This document shows positions 17,805 to 27,041 of a stretch of 64,000 nt of DNA, piece after piece (the first letter of the stretch is position 1; the number at the start of each line of letters is the position of its first letter). The notes beneath the pieces were generated by a model that did not search any database, was not told the DNA's origin, and saw only the letters and a program-made list of their open reading frames with translations. Both the position numbers and the translations under genes were made by a program. Source of the DNA: Youhaiella tibetensis (lineage in GTDB: Bacteria; Pseudomonadota; Alphaproteobacteria; Rhizobiales; Devosiaceae); assembly GCF_008000755.1 (NCBI RefSeq), contig NZ_CP041690.1, forward strand, positions 1,240,001-1,304,000, read 5' to 3'.

Positions 17805-19073
17805 TTACTGGGCCAGCAGAGGCTGGATGCGGTCGCAGACCGACTGCAGCACAGCCGGTACGTCGGCGTCGGCCACCCACAGAGCGTCGAGCGCGGCGCG
17901 GGCGGTCTGCTGGATTTCGGCGAACCCGGCATGGCCCGGCTTCACGACGCCGGTGGAGATGCCCTTGACCACGACGGCCTCGATCTGCTCGGGCGTGAGC
18001 AGCGGATTGGCCTTGCCGAGCACTTCCGCGTTCAGCAGCGAAGCGCGTGCCGGCGGGAAGAACTGGGCGAGCTTGGCGCTGTTCTCGGGATTGGTGAAGA
18101 AGGCGAGGAAATCGGCGGCTTCCTTCGGGTTCTTGCTGTTCGCAAAGACGCCGATACCGGCCTGGCCGATCACCGCATACTCACCGGCAGGGCCGGCGGG
18201 GAGCGGGACCAGATCCCAGGAGAACGGGTTCTCCTTGGGCAGCAGCGAAGCGCGGCTGATCTGGGTGATGGTCATGGCGGCGTCGCCGGCGAAGAAGTCG
18301 GCGCTGACGCCCGGACCGGGAATGGCCTTCTGCTTGAAGATGGCGTCGTGGATGAAGGTCATCGCGTCGACCATCGGCTGCTCGGTCATGGTGCAGGTCT
18401 TGCCGTCCGCGCTCCAGGGCGAGGCGCCCCAGCCGTTCCAGATGGAAGCCAGGTTGTCCCAGACCTTGTAGTCGAAGTCGCGGACGATGAGGCCCTGCTT
18501 GCCCGAGGCGGCGACTGCCGCGTTGACGGCCATGGCGTTCTGCCAGTTCCACTCCCCGGCAGCGATCATCTCGGCCGGCGTCTTCTGGCCGGCGGCCTTG
18601 ATGACGTCGTTGTTGACGAACATGCCGAACGGCGAGGTCGAGAACGGATAGGCGTAGATCTCGCCATCCGTGCTCCACAGCTTGAGCGAACTCTGCGTCA
18701 CGTCGGCGAGGTCGTAGCCCTCGGTGGCCTCGAACGTGGCCTTGAGCGGCGAGAGCGCGCCCGAGTTCACGAAGTCACCGGCCGTGGTCTCGAGGATCCA
18801 GGCGAGGTCGGGCGCGTTGCCGCCAGCGATCTGGGTGGTGAGCGTGGTGGTGTAGCCGTCGAAGGGCAGGGAGTCGAAGGTCACCGTGACGTTGGGGTGG
18901 TTGGCCTTGTAGGCGTCCGCAATCTCGTTGAAGAGCTTGAGATGGGCCTCGTTGGCGGTCCACAGCGTCATGCGCAGGTTGACCGCATCCTGGGCGAACA
19001 CGCTGGTCGCCAGCAGCGGGAGCGCGATGCCGGCAAGCGCGGCGGCCCTCCGAATCGATAGAATTTGACTCAT
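17805..19073 (-). CDS. Sugar ABC transporter substrate-binding protein, family 1
   Basis: A 422-residue periplasmic protein with a Sec signal peptide (about residues 1-28, ending SVFAQD) and the family-1 start NLRMTLWTANEAHLKLFNEIADAYKA (given here in part). AGGAGG precedes the ATG at 19073, a strong ribosome-binding site as expected for a binding protein. It follows the FAD oxidoreductase gene at a gap of 25 bases. Confidence 0.9.
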   Translation of the reverse strand: MSQILSIRRAAALAGIALPLLATSVFAQDAVNLRMTLWTANEAHLKLFNEIADAYKANHPNVTVTFDSLPFDGYTTTLTTQIAGGNAPDLAWILETTAGDFVNSGALSPLKATFEATEGYDLADVTQSSLKLWSTDGEIYAYPFSTSPFGMFVNNDVIKAAGQKTPAEMIAAGEWNWQNAMAVNAAVAASGKQGLIVRDFDYKVWDNLASIWNGWGASPWSADGKTCTMTEQPMVDAMTFIHDAIFKQKAIPGPGVSADFFAGDAAMTITQISRASLLPKENPFSWDLVPLPAGPAGEYAVIGQAGIGVFANSKNPKEAADFLAFFTNPENSAKLAQFFPPARASLLNAEVLGKANPLLTPEQIEAVVVKGISTGVVKPGHAGFAEIQQTARAALDALWVADADVPAVLQSVCDRIQPLLAQ

Positions 19074-19098
19074 TTTTTGACGTTCCTCCTTTTGGTTT

Positions 19099-20709
19099 TT
19101 AGTAGCCCCGCACATCCGGCCAGCGAATCTCGACACCCTCGTGGTAGAGGCGCGCCTGGAAGTCGCCGAGCAGGCCATCGTCGGCCTGGACTGAGTGCGG
19201 AGTGAGACGGTTCTCGAGGCAATGCGCGGCCAGGAGGCCGGCGACCTCGCCCACGTTCCATTCGACCGGATGCAGCCGGTAGCTGCCATTGGTGATGTGC
19301 GTGGTGCCGATGTTCTTGCCGGCGGGCAGCAGGTTCTTCATGCGCCGCGGGAGCAGGGCGCCCAGCGGGATTTCGAACGGGCACGAGCCTACGTCGACAT
19401 AGTTGTCGCCACCCGTCGAGGGATGCAGGTCGATGCGGTACATGCCCACCCCGATCGAGTCGCGGTAGTTGACCGCGCCGCGATCGCCGCGGACGGCGAG
19501 CGAGAGGTCCTGCTCGACGACCGTGGTGACGGCGCGGATGCGGCGGCTCTCGCGGATATAGGGCGCCATGGCCAGGCCGTGGTTGGTGCCGGTGACATCG
19601 CCGCGCAGGCGCAGGCCGGGGAAGCCGATGCCGCCATCGGTGCGCGGCGCCTCGGTCTGCATCCAGTAGAACACCGAGTAGGAAAGATCGGCCGCAGCCT
19701 TGATGCGCCTGGCGTATTCGTCTTCTGACACATCGATGATCGGCGCCTCGAAATAGTCGATCATCGGCCAGTTGACGAGGCAGATGTCGGACTCATAGGC
19801 GCCGGGCAGGAAATTGCGGCGCGCGGCGATGCGGCGGAAGGTCCACAGGTTCCCGTCGCCGGGGTTGCGGCGCTGGTCGGCGTCGACGGAGAGCGGATCG
19901 TCGTCTGGATTGGGCGTGAACGAGCGCGTGACGATTTCGAGCGTGCGCGGATGGGGCGAATTCCAGCCGAGCAGTGGGCCGCCCCAGAAGGCGGGCTGGT
20001 ATTCGCGCCAGAAGTCGTAATTGTCCGGCTTGTCGATGACGTGGTTGCCATCGACATGATCCACCGCAAAGCAGATCGAAACCGCCTGCTGGTTCTCCGG
20101 CTGCGCTTCGCTCGGCGCGCTGGGCTCGCCCGTTTCGGCCTGGGATTCGAAGCCCTTCACATATTCGGTGCCGGTCATCGGCAGCAGGTCGCCGAGTTCG
20201 GTGGCATCGATGATGTAGGGCGCGGTGGCCACGACCTTGTCGCCGCTGTCGCGATGCCTGAGCGTAACGGAGCGGACGGTGTCGCCATCGACTTCGGCGC
20301 TGACCGGCTTATAGGGCTGGAGCACCGTGAGGCGGCCGCCGGCGCGATAAGGCAGGAGCATGGCTTCGAGCACCGCAAGGCCCACGCGCGGCTCGTGGCA
20401 GAGGCGCGAGACATGGCCGGCACCGGGGTTGAGATCGCCCCAGGCGCGCGAGCGCTCGGTCAGCGGGTAATGGTCGCGGTAGTACTGGCGGATGCCGTTG
20501 CGCAGCGCGCGATAGCCCCGCGTCACGCCGAACTGCTCGACCCAGGAGTGCTCGTCGGGCGGCACGGCCTGGCTGGTGAGCTGGCCGCCGATCCAGTCGA
20601 ACTCCTCCGTCATGATGACGGTGCGGCCGTTGCGCAGAGCTGCCAGGGCCGCCGCAATGCCGCCCAGTCCACCGCCCACGATCAGGATGTCTGCAGAATA
20701 TTCTTTCAC
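19099..20709 (-). CDS. FAD-dependent oxidoreductase (FAD_oxidored family)
   Basis: A 536-residue flavoprotein. ILIVGGGLGGIAAALAALRNG is the FAD-binding GxGxxG motif, followed by EEFDWIGGQLTSQ, the conserved loop of this family, and the later DATELGDLLP. No signal peptide is seen. The start is GTG, placed directly after the LacI stop with no gap, so translation is coupled. Such proteins often stand in sugar or glycan operons with unknown substrates; here it may oxidise the imported sugar or its aglycone. Function is inferred only from context. Confidence 0.8.
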   Translation of the reverse strand: MKEYSADILIVGGGLGGIAAALAALRNGRTVIMTEEFDWIGGQLTSQAVPPDEHSWVEQFGVTRGYRALRNGIRQYYRDHYPLTERSRAWGDLNPGAGHVSRLCHEPRVGLAVLEAMLLPYRAGGRLTVLQPYKPVSAEVDGDTVRSVTLRHRDSGDKVVATAPYIIDATELGDLLPMTGTEYVKGFESQAETGEPSAPSEAQPENQQAVSICFAVDHVDGNHVIDKPDNYDFWREYQPAFWGGPLLGWNSPHPRTLEIVTRSFTPNPDDDPLSVDADQRRNPGDGNLWTFRRIAARRNFLPGAYESDICLVNWPMIDYFEAPIIDVSEDEYARRIKAAADLSYSVFYWMQTEAPRTDGGIGFPGLRLRGDVTGTNHGLAMAPYIRESRRIRAVTTVVEQDLSLAVRGDRGAVNYRDSIGVGMYRIDLHPSTGGDNYVDVGSCPFEIPLGALLPRRMKNLLPAGKNIGTTHITNGSYRLHPVEWNVGEVAGLLAAHCLENRLTPHSVQADDGLLGDFQARLYHEGVEIRWPDVRGY

Positions 20710-21741
20710 TTAACGCTTCCGGTTAGAGGGGGCGCCGAGGGTTTGGCCCTCGACCGTTTCGCAGGGCAGGAGCACTTGCCCGCCCGCGCCGTTGTTCTCG
20801 ATCCGCTCGACAAGCATCGCGGTGGCGCGGCGCGCCATCTCCTCGCGGGGGACCGAAAAGGTGGTGAACTGCGTGCCGGTCTGCGCCGGCCGGATATGGC
20901 TGCCGAGCACGACGATCGAGAGGTCGTCCGGAACGGACAGGTTCTGCGAGCGGGCGGCGGCGTCCACCACCACGGCATCGGCAAGTTCTGTGAAGAAGGC
21001 CACGGTGGCGCCGCTCTCGCGGATGCGGGCCAGCACCTCGGCGGCAGGTCCGCCCACGGTCGGAATATGCAGCACCAGATCGGCGCCGGGCAGGGCATCG
21101 TTGAACCCGCGCCAGCGATCGATGGAGGATTCCGGGCCCTTGGACGGGCCGACATAGGCGATGCGGCCGTGTCCCTTCGTGCGCGCCAGCTCGACGAGCC
21201 GCGCGGTGGCCGAGGCGTAGTCCGCCCCGACATAGGGCACCGGCCCGCCGGCATCCTCGCGTCGGCCGACGGCCACGAAAGGATAGTCGCCCTTCACGAG
21301 CTGCTTGAGCTCGGCTCGGTCGAAATCGCGACCGAGGATCACGCAGCCGTCCGCCAGGCGCAGCCGGTTGTTTTCGTCGAAGATCTTGCGCTTCTTGCTG
21401 GCCCCGGCGCCCGTCAGCAACAGCAGGTCGTACCGCGACTGCTGCGCGGTCTCCTCGATGCCGAGGAGGAACGGCAGGAAGAAGTCGGCCTGAGCACTGG
21501 GGAAGGCCGGCTCATAGGTGAAGACGCCCAGGATGCGGTTGAGGCCCTTGGCCATGCGCCGCGCGATGGGGTCGGCGACGTATCCGGTCTCCTTGATGGC
21601 CTTTTGCACCCGCTCGCGGGTTTCCTCGGGGATGCGGCCCTCTGCGGCCTTGGCGTCATTGAGGACGAGCGACACGGTGGCCTGGCTCACGCCCGCCAGC
21701 CGCGCGATGTCGCGCTGCGTCAATCGCCCTGCCTTGACCAC
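20710..21741 (-). CDS. LacI-family transcriptional regulator
   Basis: A 343-residue repressor with the N-terminal LacI helix-turn-helix (TQRDIARLAGVSQATVSLVLND, given in part; about residues 7-28), hinge helix and a periplasmic-binding-protein-like effector domain. First gene of the leftward sugar operon, so it probably controls its own transcription through the two tandem operators just upstream (21762-21794). Effector is likely the sugar brought in by the linked importer. Confidence 0.92.
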   Translation of the reverse strand: MVKAGRLTQRDIARLAGVSQATVSLVLNDAKAAEGRIPEETRERVQKAIKETGYVADPIARRMAKGLNRILGVFTYEPAFPSAQADFFLPFLLGIEETAQQSRYDLLLLTGAGASKKRKIFDENNRLRLADGCVILGRDFDRAELKQLVKGDYPFVAVGRREDAGGPVPYVGADYASATARLVELARTKGHGRIAYVGPSKGPESSIDRWRGFNDALPGADLVLHIPTVGGPAAEVLARIRESGATVAFFTELADAVVVDAAARSQNLSVPDDLSIVVLGSHIRPAQTGTQFTTFSVPREEMARRATAMLVERIENNGAGGQVLLPCETVEGQTLGAPSNRKR

Positions 21742-21761
21742 CGGAAATCTCCTCCTTGACT

Positions 21762-21794
21762 GCTAATGCGTATTAGCAGCTAATGCGTATTAGC
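21762..21794. promoter_or_regulatory. Two tandem identical LacI-type operators
   Basis: GCTAATGCGTATTAGC occurs at 21762-21777 and again at 21779-21794, with a period of 17 bases. Each copy is a dyad of GCTAAT and ATTAGC arms around four bases, the classic LacI-family operator form. They occupy the 66-bp gap between the LacI gene and the divergent SGNH hydrolase gene and so can repress both. Confidence 0.85.
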
Positions 21795-21807
21795 AACATT
21801 GCGGGAC

Positions 21808-22503
21808 ATGAGTCAACAGCGGGTCGGCATGCAATTCGGGGATTGGTTTCGAGCAGCGGGGAAGCGTTCGCTGGTGGTGTTCGGGGATTCCATCACCGTG
21901 GGCGTGGGTGCCACCGTGCCGCAAAGGAGCTGGGCAGGGCTTGTCGCTGCCGAGTTGGCCGTCAGGGAGTTGAGGAACGCCGGTATCTCCGGTTCCACGC
22001 TCCAAAGCTCTCCCATGGCCGACGGGCTGCCCCGACCGGGCAACGGCTTCTCGCGCTATGGCGCCGCGCTGATCGAAGCGCGCGCCGACGCCATCGTGAT
22101 CCTCTACGGCTACAACGACGCGCGATACACGGCGGCGCCCGATGCCTTCAACGTCGAGGCCTTCAGTCGCCAATACCACGAGATGGTCGCAGCGCTGCTG
22201 GAGGCGGGCTACGTCCCCGGCGACATCTGCATTGGCAGCCCGCCCTTCATCCCGACCATGGGCCTCTACCACGGCAGCACCGGCTTCACGGGCCAAAGCC
22301 GGGCCGGTTTCGAAGAGTATGTACACGCGGTCGAGGTATTGGCGCACGAGTTCCGATGCTTCTACGCTCCGGTCTACGAACGGATGGCAACCCATCGCGA
22401 CGGCACACTGGCCTCACCCGACATCACCCACCCCAACGATCTCGGCCACGAGGTCATTGCCCGGAGCGTGCTGGAGGCAACTGTTGGCGTTTCGCCAGAC
22501 TGA
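21808..22503 (+). CDS. SGNH/GDSL-family hydrolase (esterase)
   Basis: A 231-residue esterase-like protein with block I FGDSITVGVGA (catalytic Ser), the later YGYNDAR block III asparagine, and the terminal DITHPNDLGH with the Asp-His pair, so all catalytic blocks are present. No signal peptide. Start is uncertain: a TTG at 21799, ATG at 21808 or ATG at 21829; none has a strong ribosome-binding site. It is divergent from the LacI operon and shares its operators, which suggests it removes acyl groups from the imported sugar. A sialate O-acetylesterase role is possible given the neighbouring sialic acid locus but not shown. Confidence 0.8.
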   Translation: MSQQRVGMQFGDWFRAAGKRSLVVFGDSITVGVGATVPQRSWAGLVAAELAVRELRNAGISGSTLQSSPMADGLPRPGNGFSRYGAALIEARADAIVILYGYNDARYTAAPDAFNVEAFSRQYHEMVAALLEAGYVPGDICIGSPPFIPTMGLYHGSTGFTGQSRAGFEEYVHAVEVLAHEFRCFYAPVYERMATHRDGTLASPDITHPNDLGHEVIARSVLEATVGVSPD

Positions 22504-22620
22504 CGCGCTTCCTGGTGGTCGGTCGCGAGGCGTCCGACGGCCAGCGCCAGTTCAGGTTTTCCCGCCACGGCCGCCAGCTTCTGCGCCGCGCGTGCGCTCG
22601 GTGCCTCACGAGTATGGAAC

Positions 22621-23607
22621 TTAGCGCGGGTGGACTTCCCTGCGTTCGTCGCTGGCGCGATAGACGGCGTCGATGATGCTCACGACATGGCGGGCGTATT
22701 GGCCATTGACGGGAACGGGGGCTTCGCCGCGGATGGCGGCGAGCAGGGCCTGCCACTCACGGATGATGGCGCGATGGGTCCAGTCGGGCTCGATGGAATC
22801 GGGGACGGCCACCCACTTTCCGCCTTTGCTCAGCGCGATGCCGCTGTCGAAGTCGAGCCGCAGGGCGCCGTTCTCGCATTGGAGTTCCATGGAATAGTCG
22901 AATACGCCTTCGCGATAGCCGACGCTGCGAACCTGTCCGATGCCGCCGTCGGCGAAGCGCAGGCCGATCAGGGCGGTGTCGTCGGCTTCCTGGTCATGGA
23001 AGAAGGTTCCGGCGAGGGCGTTGACGCCGACGACGTCGCTTCCCATCAGCCAGACTAGACGGTCGAGCGAATGAATGCCGGCGGTCATGAGCATGCCGCC
23101 GCCATCGGCCTTGCTCAGGTGCCAGGGGCGGCGATTGCTTTCCATCCAGAACTTGACCATGGCGCTCGAACCGACCAGCGGTTTGCCGATGGCGCCCGAG
23201 GCGATGATTTCCTTGGCCTTGAGGCACGGCAGGGCGAAATGCATGACGTGGCCGACCATCAGGTGCACACCGGCCCTGGCAACCGCCGCGTTGATGTCGT
23301 CGCACTCGGCCAGCGATGGCGCCATGGGTTTTTCGAGCAGGATGTGCTTGCCCGCTTCGGCTGCGCCGATGGCAACGTCGCGGTGCAGGTGGTGCGGCGT
23401 GGCGATGACGACGGCATCGACCCTCGGATCAGCCAGCAAATCGCGCCAGTTCACATAGACCCTGCCACCATGCTCGGCGGCGAACGCGGCCGCCGCCTCG
23501 GCGTCCTCGCGGCAGACGGCAACGATCTCCAGGCCCTCGACCTGTGCGATCGCCCTTGCATGCACCGCGCCGAAATGGCCCGCGCCGATAATTCCAATGC
23601 CAGTCAT
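22621..23607 (-). CDS. Gfo/Idh/MocA-family oxidoreductase, sialic acid locus
   Basis: A 328-residue NAD(P)-dependent oxidoreductase with Rossmann motif IGIIGAGHFGAVHA and the EKPMAPSLAE catalytic lysine loop. The start overlaps the stop of the upstream Gfo/Idh gene by ATGA. Proteins of this family (YjhC/NanOx) handle 2,7-anhydro-Neu5Ac in sialic acid operons, so a role in converting modified sialic acids is plausible. The 117-bp gap to the convergent esterase gene holds nothing recognisable. Confidence 0.85.
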   Translation of the reverse strand: MTGIGIIGAGHFGAVHARAIAQVEGLEIVAVCREDAEAAAAFAAEHGGRVYVNWRDLLADPRVDAVVIATPHHLHRDVAIGAAEAGKHILLEKPMAPSLAECDDINAAVARAGVHLMVGHVMHFALPCLKAKEIIASGAIGKPLVGSSAMVKFWMESNRRPWHLSKADGGGMLMTAGIHSLDRLVWLMGSDVVGVNALAGTFFHDQEADDTALIGLRFADGGIGQVRSVGYREGVFDYSMELQCENGALRLDFDSGIALSKGGKWVAVPDSIEPDWTHRAIIREWQALLAAIRGEAPVPVNGQYARHVVSIIDAVYRASDERREVHPR

Positions 23608-24575
23608 AGTCCTGCCTTTTCGTATGCGGAATCGATGAGCTGCATGGCAGCCAGATAGTCATCGAGAGAAATTGCCGGGTCGCGTCCCTCGGACAGCCGC
23701 CGCAGGGTATCTGCGGTGAAGAGCCGGTAGCGGGTGGAGGTATGCTCAGGAGTCAGAACGCGGCGCTCGCCATCATCCAGGGTGGCACAGAACGCAGAAT
23801 CGCCGCGATCCACGAGCGTGGAATTGGCGCTGACCAGCCGCCACTCGAAATCGCCGCCCGGCGCCATCGAGGCGTAGGTGTAGCCGGCCTCGACCGTGAA
23901 GAGAGTGCCCGCCGCGTCGGTAAGAACGACGAGCGCGTGATCTTCGACGCGCTCCGCTGCGTGAATGAGCTTGCCGATGCTGCTCGAAACGATCGTCAGC
24001 GGCCCATCGGCGAGGGACAGGGCGGCGTCGATGCCGTGGATTCCCAGATTGCGCAACGCGCCGCCACCGCCAATTGACGGATCCAGCAGCCAGCCGACCG
24101 CATCGTCGCGATAGCGCTGCGGCGGGCCGTTGACGAGGCGGAAGGAGGCATGCGCGAGCTTGCCGCTGCGTCCGGCCTGCCTGAGGCGTGCGAATTCGGC
24201 CACCGCCGGGCCAAACCGGTTGGGCAGTGGGACGCCGACGAAGGCGCCCCTGGAGCGGGCCAGTTTCGCAAGCGGCGCCAGCATCTTCGTGGAAGGGGCG
24301 GCAGGCTTCTCGAGGATCATGGGAGTGCCGGCCTCGATCACGCGCCGCGCCAAACCTGGCACGGTGTCGGGATGGCCCATCAGCACGACGAGGTCGGCGT
24401 CCGCAATCGCCGCGTCGAAATCCCCTTCTGCGACGAGGCCGAAGCGTTCCGCGAACTCTCGGCCATGCGCGGCATCGAGGTCCCATGCTCGAATGTCGTC
24501 AGCGCCCGCGTGCCGGGCTGCATCCAGGTGCATCTGCGCGTGCCAGTGGCTGGTTCCAGCCAGCAAAATCCTCAT
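23604..24575 (-). CDS. Gfo/Idh/MocA-family oxidoreductase, sialic acid locus, first of pair
   Basis: A 323-residue protein with a weaker Rossmann motif (ILLAGTSHWHAQMHLDAA) and the LEKPAAPSTK loop. It is clearly different from the second copy and may act on a different intermediate. The ATG at 24575 has GAGGTG just upstream; a longer open frame runs across the divergent promoter and is not used. It is transcribed leftward from the same control region as the GntR gene. Confidence 0.82.
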   Translation of the reverse strand: MRILLAGTSHWHAQMHLDAARHAGADDIRAWDLDAAHGREFAERFGLVAEGDFDAAIADADLVVLMGHPDTVPGLARRVIEAGTPMILEKPAAPSTKMLAPLAKLARSRGAFVGVPLPNRFGPAVAEFARLRQAGRSGKLAHASFRLVNGPPQRYRDDAVGWLLDPSIGGGGALRNLGIHGIDAALSLADGPLTIVSSSIGKLIHAAERVEDHALVVLTDAAGTLFTVEAGYTYASMAPGGDFEWRLVSANSTLVDRGDSAFCATLDDGERRVLTPEHTSTRYRLFTADTLRRLSEGRDPAISLDDYLAAMQLIDSAYEKAGL

Positions 24576-24600
24576 GATCACCTCGTTGTCCGATATTGAC

Positions 24601-24633
24601 TTGCAGGATATCCCATATGTTGTTATACGACAA
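24601..24633. promoter_or_regulatory. Face-to-face promoters with overlapping GntR-type operator
   Basis: Rightward: TTGCAG (24601-24606), 17 bases, TATACG (24624-24629). Leftward: TTGTCG (24633-24628), 17 bases, TATCCT (24610-24605). The two promoters share the same DNA. The dyad TTGTTATACGACAA (24620-24633, TTGT and ACAA arms) covers the rightward -10 and the leftward -35, a good position for the FadR-type regulator encoded at 24696 to repress both directions. Confidence 0.55.
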
Positions 24634-24695
24634 GCATTGACCCCGGTGAGATTGCGCGGCCCATTACCCCGCCGACGCATCAAACAGGAGCAAGA

Positions 24696-25415
24696 ATGGC
24701 ACGAGCGACTTCAATCAGGCCGTTGGCCCGTCCGCCTCTGCTGCACGTCACAGTGCAGGAGACGCTCAAGGGCTATATCGAAGCCAACAAGCTCAAGGCA
24801 GGCGATCCGTTGCCGCCCGAGGCCACGCTCGCCCAGCAACTGGGGGTGGGGCGCAACTCTGTCCGAGAGGCGATCAAATCGCTGGAATCTCTGGGCATCC
24901 TGGAAACCCGGCGTGGCATCGGTGTTTTCGTCAAAGAGTTTTCGTTCCAGCCGCTGCTCGACAACCTGGCCTATGGGTTGCGGGACTCGCTGCGCGAGGT
25001 CGAGGAACTGCGCGAGATCAGGCGCGTGCTCGAAACCGGGCTCATCGACAAGACCATCGCGATGATCGGCGAGGATGACATTTCCGAACTCCGTGCCGTC
25101 ACGGAGCGCATGCGGGAGCGGGCAGAACGCAACGAGAGTTTTGCTGCCGAGGATCAGCTGTTCCACCAGTTGCTGTTCCGCTGCCAGAACAACCTGATGC
25201 TCAGCTCGCTGATCGACATCTTCTGGGTGGCCTTCAACAAGGCCTCCAACTTCAACAATCTAGAAAACCCGACGCCACTCGATACGTGGCGCGATCACCA
25301 TGAAATCGTTGAAGCCATCGCCAAAAAGGACGTGGAGCAGGCCCGTAGCCGGCTCGACGACCATTATAGCGGCATTCAGCAGGTGATCGCGCGCAACCGG
25401 GTGGCTGCGGACTAA
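24696..25415 (+). CDS. GntR-family regulator, FadR subfamily (NanR-like role)
   Basis: A 239-residue protein with an N-terminal winged helix (residues about 18-82; LPPEATLAQQLGVGRNSVRE) and a C-terminal FCD all-helical ligand domain with the metal-binding histidines expected in the later half. AGGAG precedes the ATG. It heads the sialic acid import operon and is divergent from the two Gfo/Idh genes. NanR of enteric bacteria is also a GntR/FadR protein, so sialic acid or a derivative is the likely effector. Confidence 0.88.
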   Translation: MARATSIRPLARPPLLHVTVQETLKGYIEANKLKAGDPLPPEATLAQQLGVGRNSVREAIKSLESLGILETRRGIGVFVKEFSFQPLLDNLAYGLRDSLREVEELREIRRVLETGLIDKTIAMIGEDDISELRAVTERMRERAERNESFAAEDQLFHQLLFRCQNNLMLSSLIDIFWVAFNKASNFNNLENPTPLDTWRDHHEIVEAIAKKDVEQARSRLDDHYSGIQQVIARNRVAAD

Positions 25416-25438
25416 AGCTACCAAGGGAGGTACATACC

Positions 25439-27022
25439 ATGCGACTGAAAGCGACTGCCCATGTCCTGGCCATTGCAGGTCTTCTGCTGGGGGCCACGGC
25501 CTTAACGATTCCTGCCTTCGCGCAGGAAAAGACCATTACCGGCGGCTTTGACGTCGGCCCGGGTGGCTTCCCCAAGAACTTCAATCCGCTGGCTGCGACG
25601 GGCGGTTTCACCTGGCTCAAGACTTACTTCGAGCCGCTGGTGATCTACAATGCCGACCTCTCTGCCCTCGAAGGCGACCTCGCTACCGAATACACGGTAA
25701 GCGACGACCAGTTGACCTATACGTTCAAGCTGGCCGAAGAGACCTGGCACGACGGCCAGCCCTTTACCTCCAAGGACGTCAAGTTCACCATCGAGCTGGC
25801 GAGCAACCCGGCTTCAGGCAGCGTCTTCGCAGGCCGCCTCAAGGCGATCTCGAGCGTGGAGGCCCCCGATGACCGCACCGTGGTGCTCAAACTTAGCAAG
25901 GCCGACGGCGGACTGCTCTCGATCCTCGCCCAGCTCATGATCCTGCCCGAGCATGCCCTCGGTTCGATGGCTCCGGAAAGCCTGGCGACGAGCACCTGGT
26001 GGTCCACCACCCCGATCGGGACCGGCCCCTTCAAGTTCACCAAATACGTGACCGACCAGTATGTCGAACTGGCAGCCGATGACGACTATCGCCTGGGGCG
26101 CCCGAAAGTCGACCATCTCATCAACCGCTACTTCGAGAACGCGGCGGCAGCCGTGGCCGCGCTGCGGGCAGGGGAGATTCAGTTCACCTATGTCGAGCCC
26201 GACGATGCCAAGACCTTCGACGGCAACGCCGACTTCCGCGTGATCGAGGGGGACTCCTTCGTCGTCAACTACATCGGGTTCAACCAGAAGGTCGATCTGT
26301 GGAAGGACGAACGCGTCCGCCAGGCCGTCATGTACGCCATTGACCGCAACGCGATCATCGAGAGCCTTTACGGTGGTGCCGCCAAGGCAGCCCAGTGCGG
26401 CTACGTCGCGCCGCACCTGGTGCCGCAGGGCCTCAACGATTACGCCTACGACCCCGAAAAGGCCAAGGCGCTGCTCGCTGAAGCCGGCTGGGACAAGATC
26501 AACGGCGACAAGCCGATCACCTGGCTGACCTATTACGGAACCCCGCTCGCCGCCAACGTCATGGCCGCGATCCAGGCCATGCTGGCACAGGTCGGCATCA
26601 ATGTCGTGCCGCGCGTGGTGGACGTGCCGACCTATAACGGCATCGTCTACCAGGACACCAACCCGGACTGGAACGAGTTCCCGCTGATCTATGCGGGTCT
26701 CCAGAACGGCCCGAACCCGGCAGGCATCAATGCCGGCCTCAACAAATCGCAACTGCCCCCGAACGGCGCCAACATCATGCGCATCGAGTTCGACGACCTC
26801 AGCGCCGCCTTCGACGCCGCGCTCGGTGAGACGGACGCGACGCAGGTCGACGCCAAGTGGCAGGATGTCTGTCGCGTGATGAACAAGGACCTGCCATGGG
26901 CAACCATGTGGGTCGCCAACCGCTACGGCGTGGCCTCCAACAACCTGGTCGATTTCGTCTGGACCCCGGCGCCTGCCGGTGGCCCCTACGCCGACCATCC
27001 CGAGCGCTGGGACATCAAGTAA
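25439..27022 (+). CDS. ABC transporter substrate-binding protein, family 5 (probable sialic acid binder)
   Basis: A 527-residue periplasmic protein with a Sec signal peptide (residues about 1-29, IPAFAQE) and the family-5 signature WHDGQPFTSKDVKFTIELA. Family-5 binding proteins usually take peptides, but the Haemophilus ducreyi Sat system shows that this family can also import sialic acid, and the gene lies in an operon with a NanA-like lyase and NanE-NanK. GGAGG precedes the ATG. Ligand is inferred from context only. Confidence 0.85.
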   Translation: MRLKATAHVLAIAGLLLGATALTIPAFAQEKTITGGFDVGPGGFPKNFNPLAATGGFTWLKTYFEPLVIYNADLSALEGDLATEYTVSDDQLTYTFKLAEETWHDGQPFTSKDVKFTIELASNPASGSVFAGRLKAISSVEAPDDRTVVLKLSKADGGLLSILAQLMILPEHALGSMAPESLATSTWWSTTPIGTGPFKFTKYVTDQYVELAADDDYRLGRPKVDHLINRYFENAAAAVAALRAGEIQFTYVEPDDAKTFDGNADFRVIEGDSFVVNYIGFNQKVDLWKDERVRQAVMYAIDRNAIIESLYGGAAKAAQCGYVAPHLVPQGLNDYAYDPEKAKALLAEAGWDKINGDKPITWLTYYGTPLAANVMAAIQAMLAQVGINVVPRVVDVPTYNGIVYQDTNPDWNEFPLIYAGLQNGPNPAGINAGLNKSQLPPNGANIMRIEFDDLSAAFDAALGETDATQVDAKWQDVCRVMNKDLPWATMWVANRYGVASNNLVDFVWTPAPAGGPYADHPERWDIK

Positions 27023-27041
27023 CCCCGGCATTTGTCCTGAA

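Noticed and set aside
22504-22620. A leftward reading FHTREAPSARAAQKLAAVAG in the gap between the esterase and Gfo/Idh genes
   Set aside because: It has codon-like composition but no start, no homology that I recognise and follows directly after a stop; it runs on antisense into the esterase gene.
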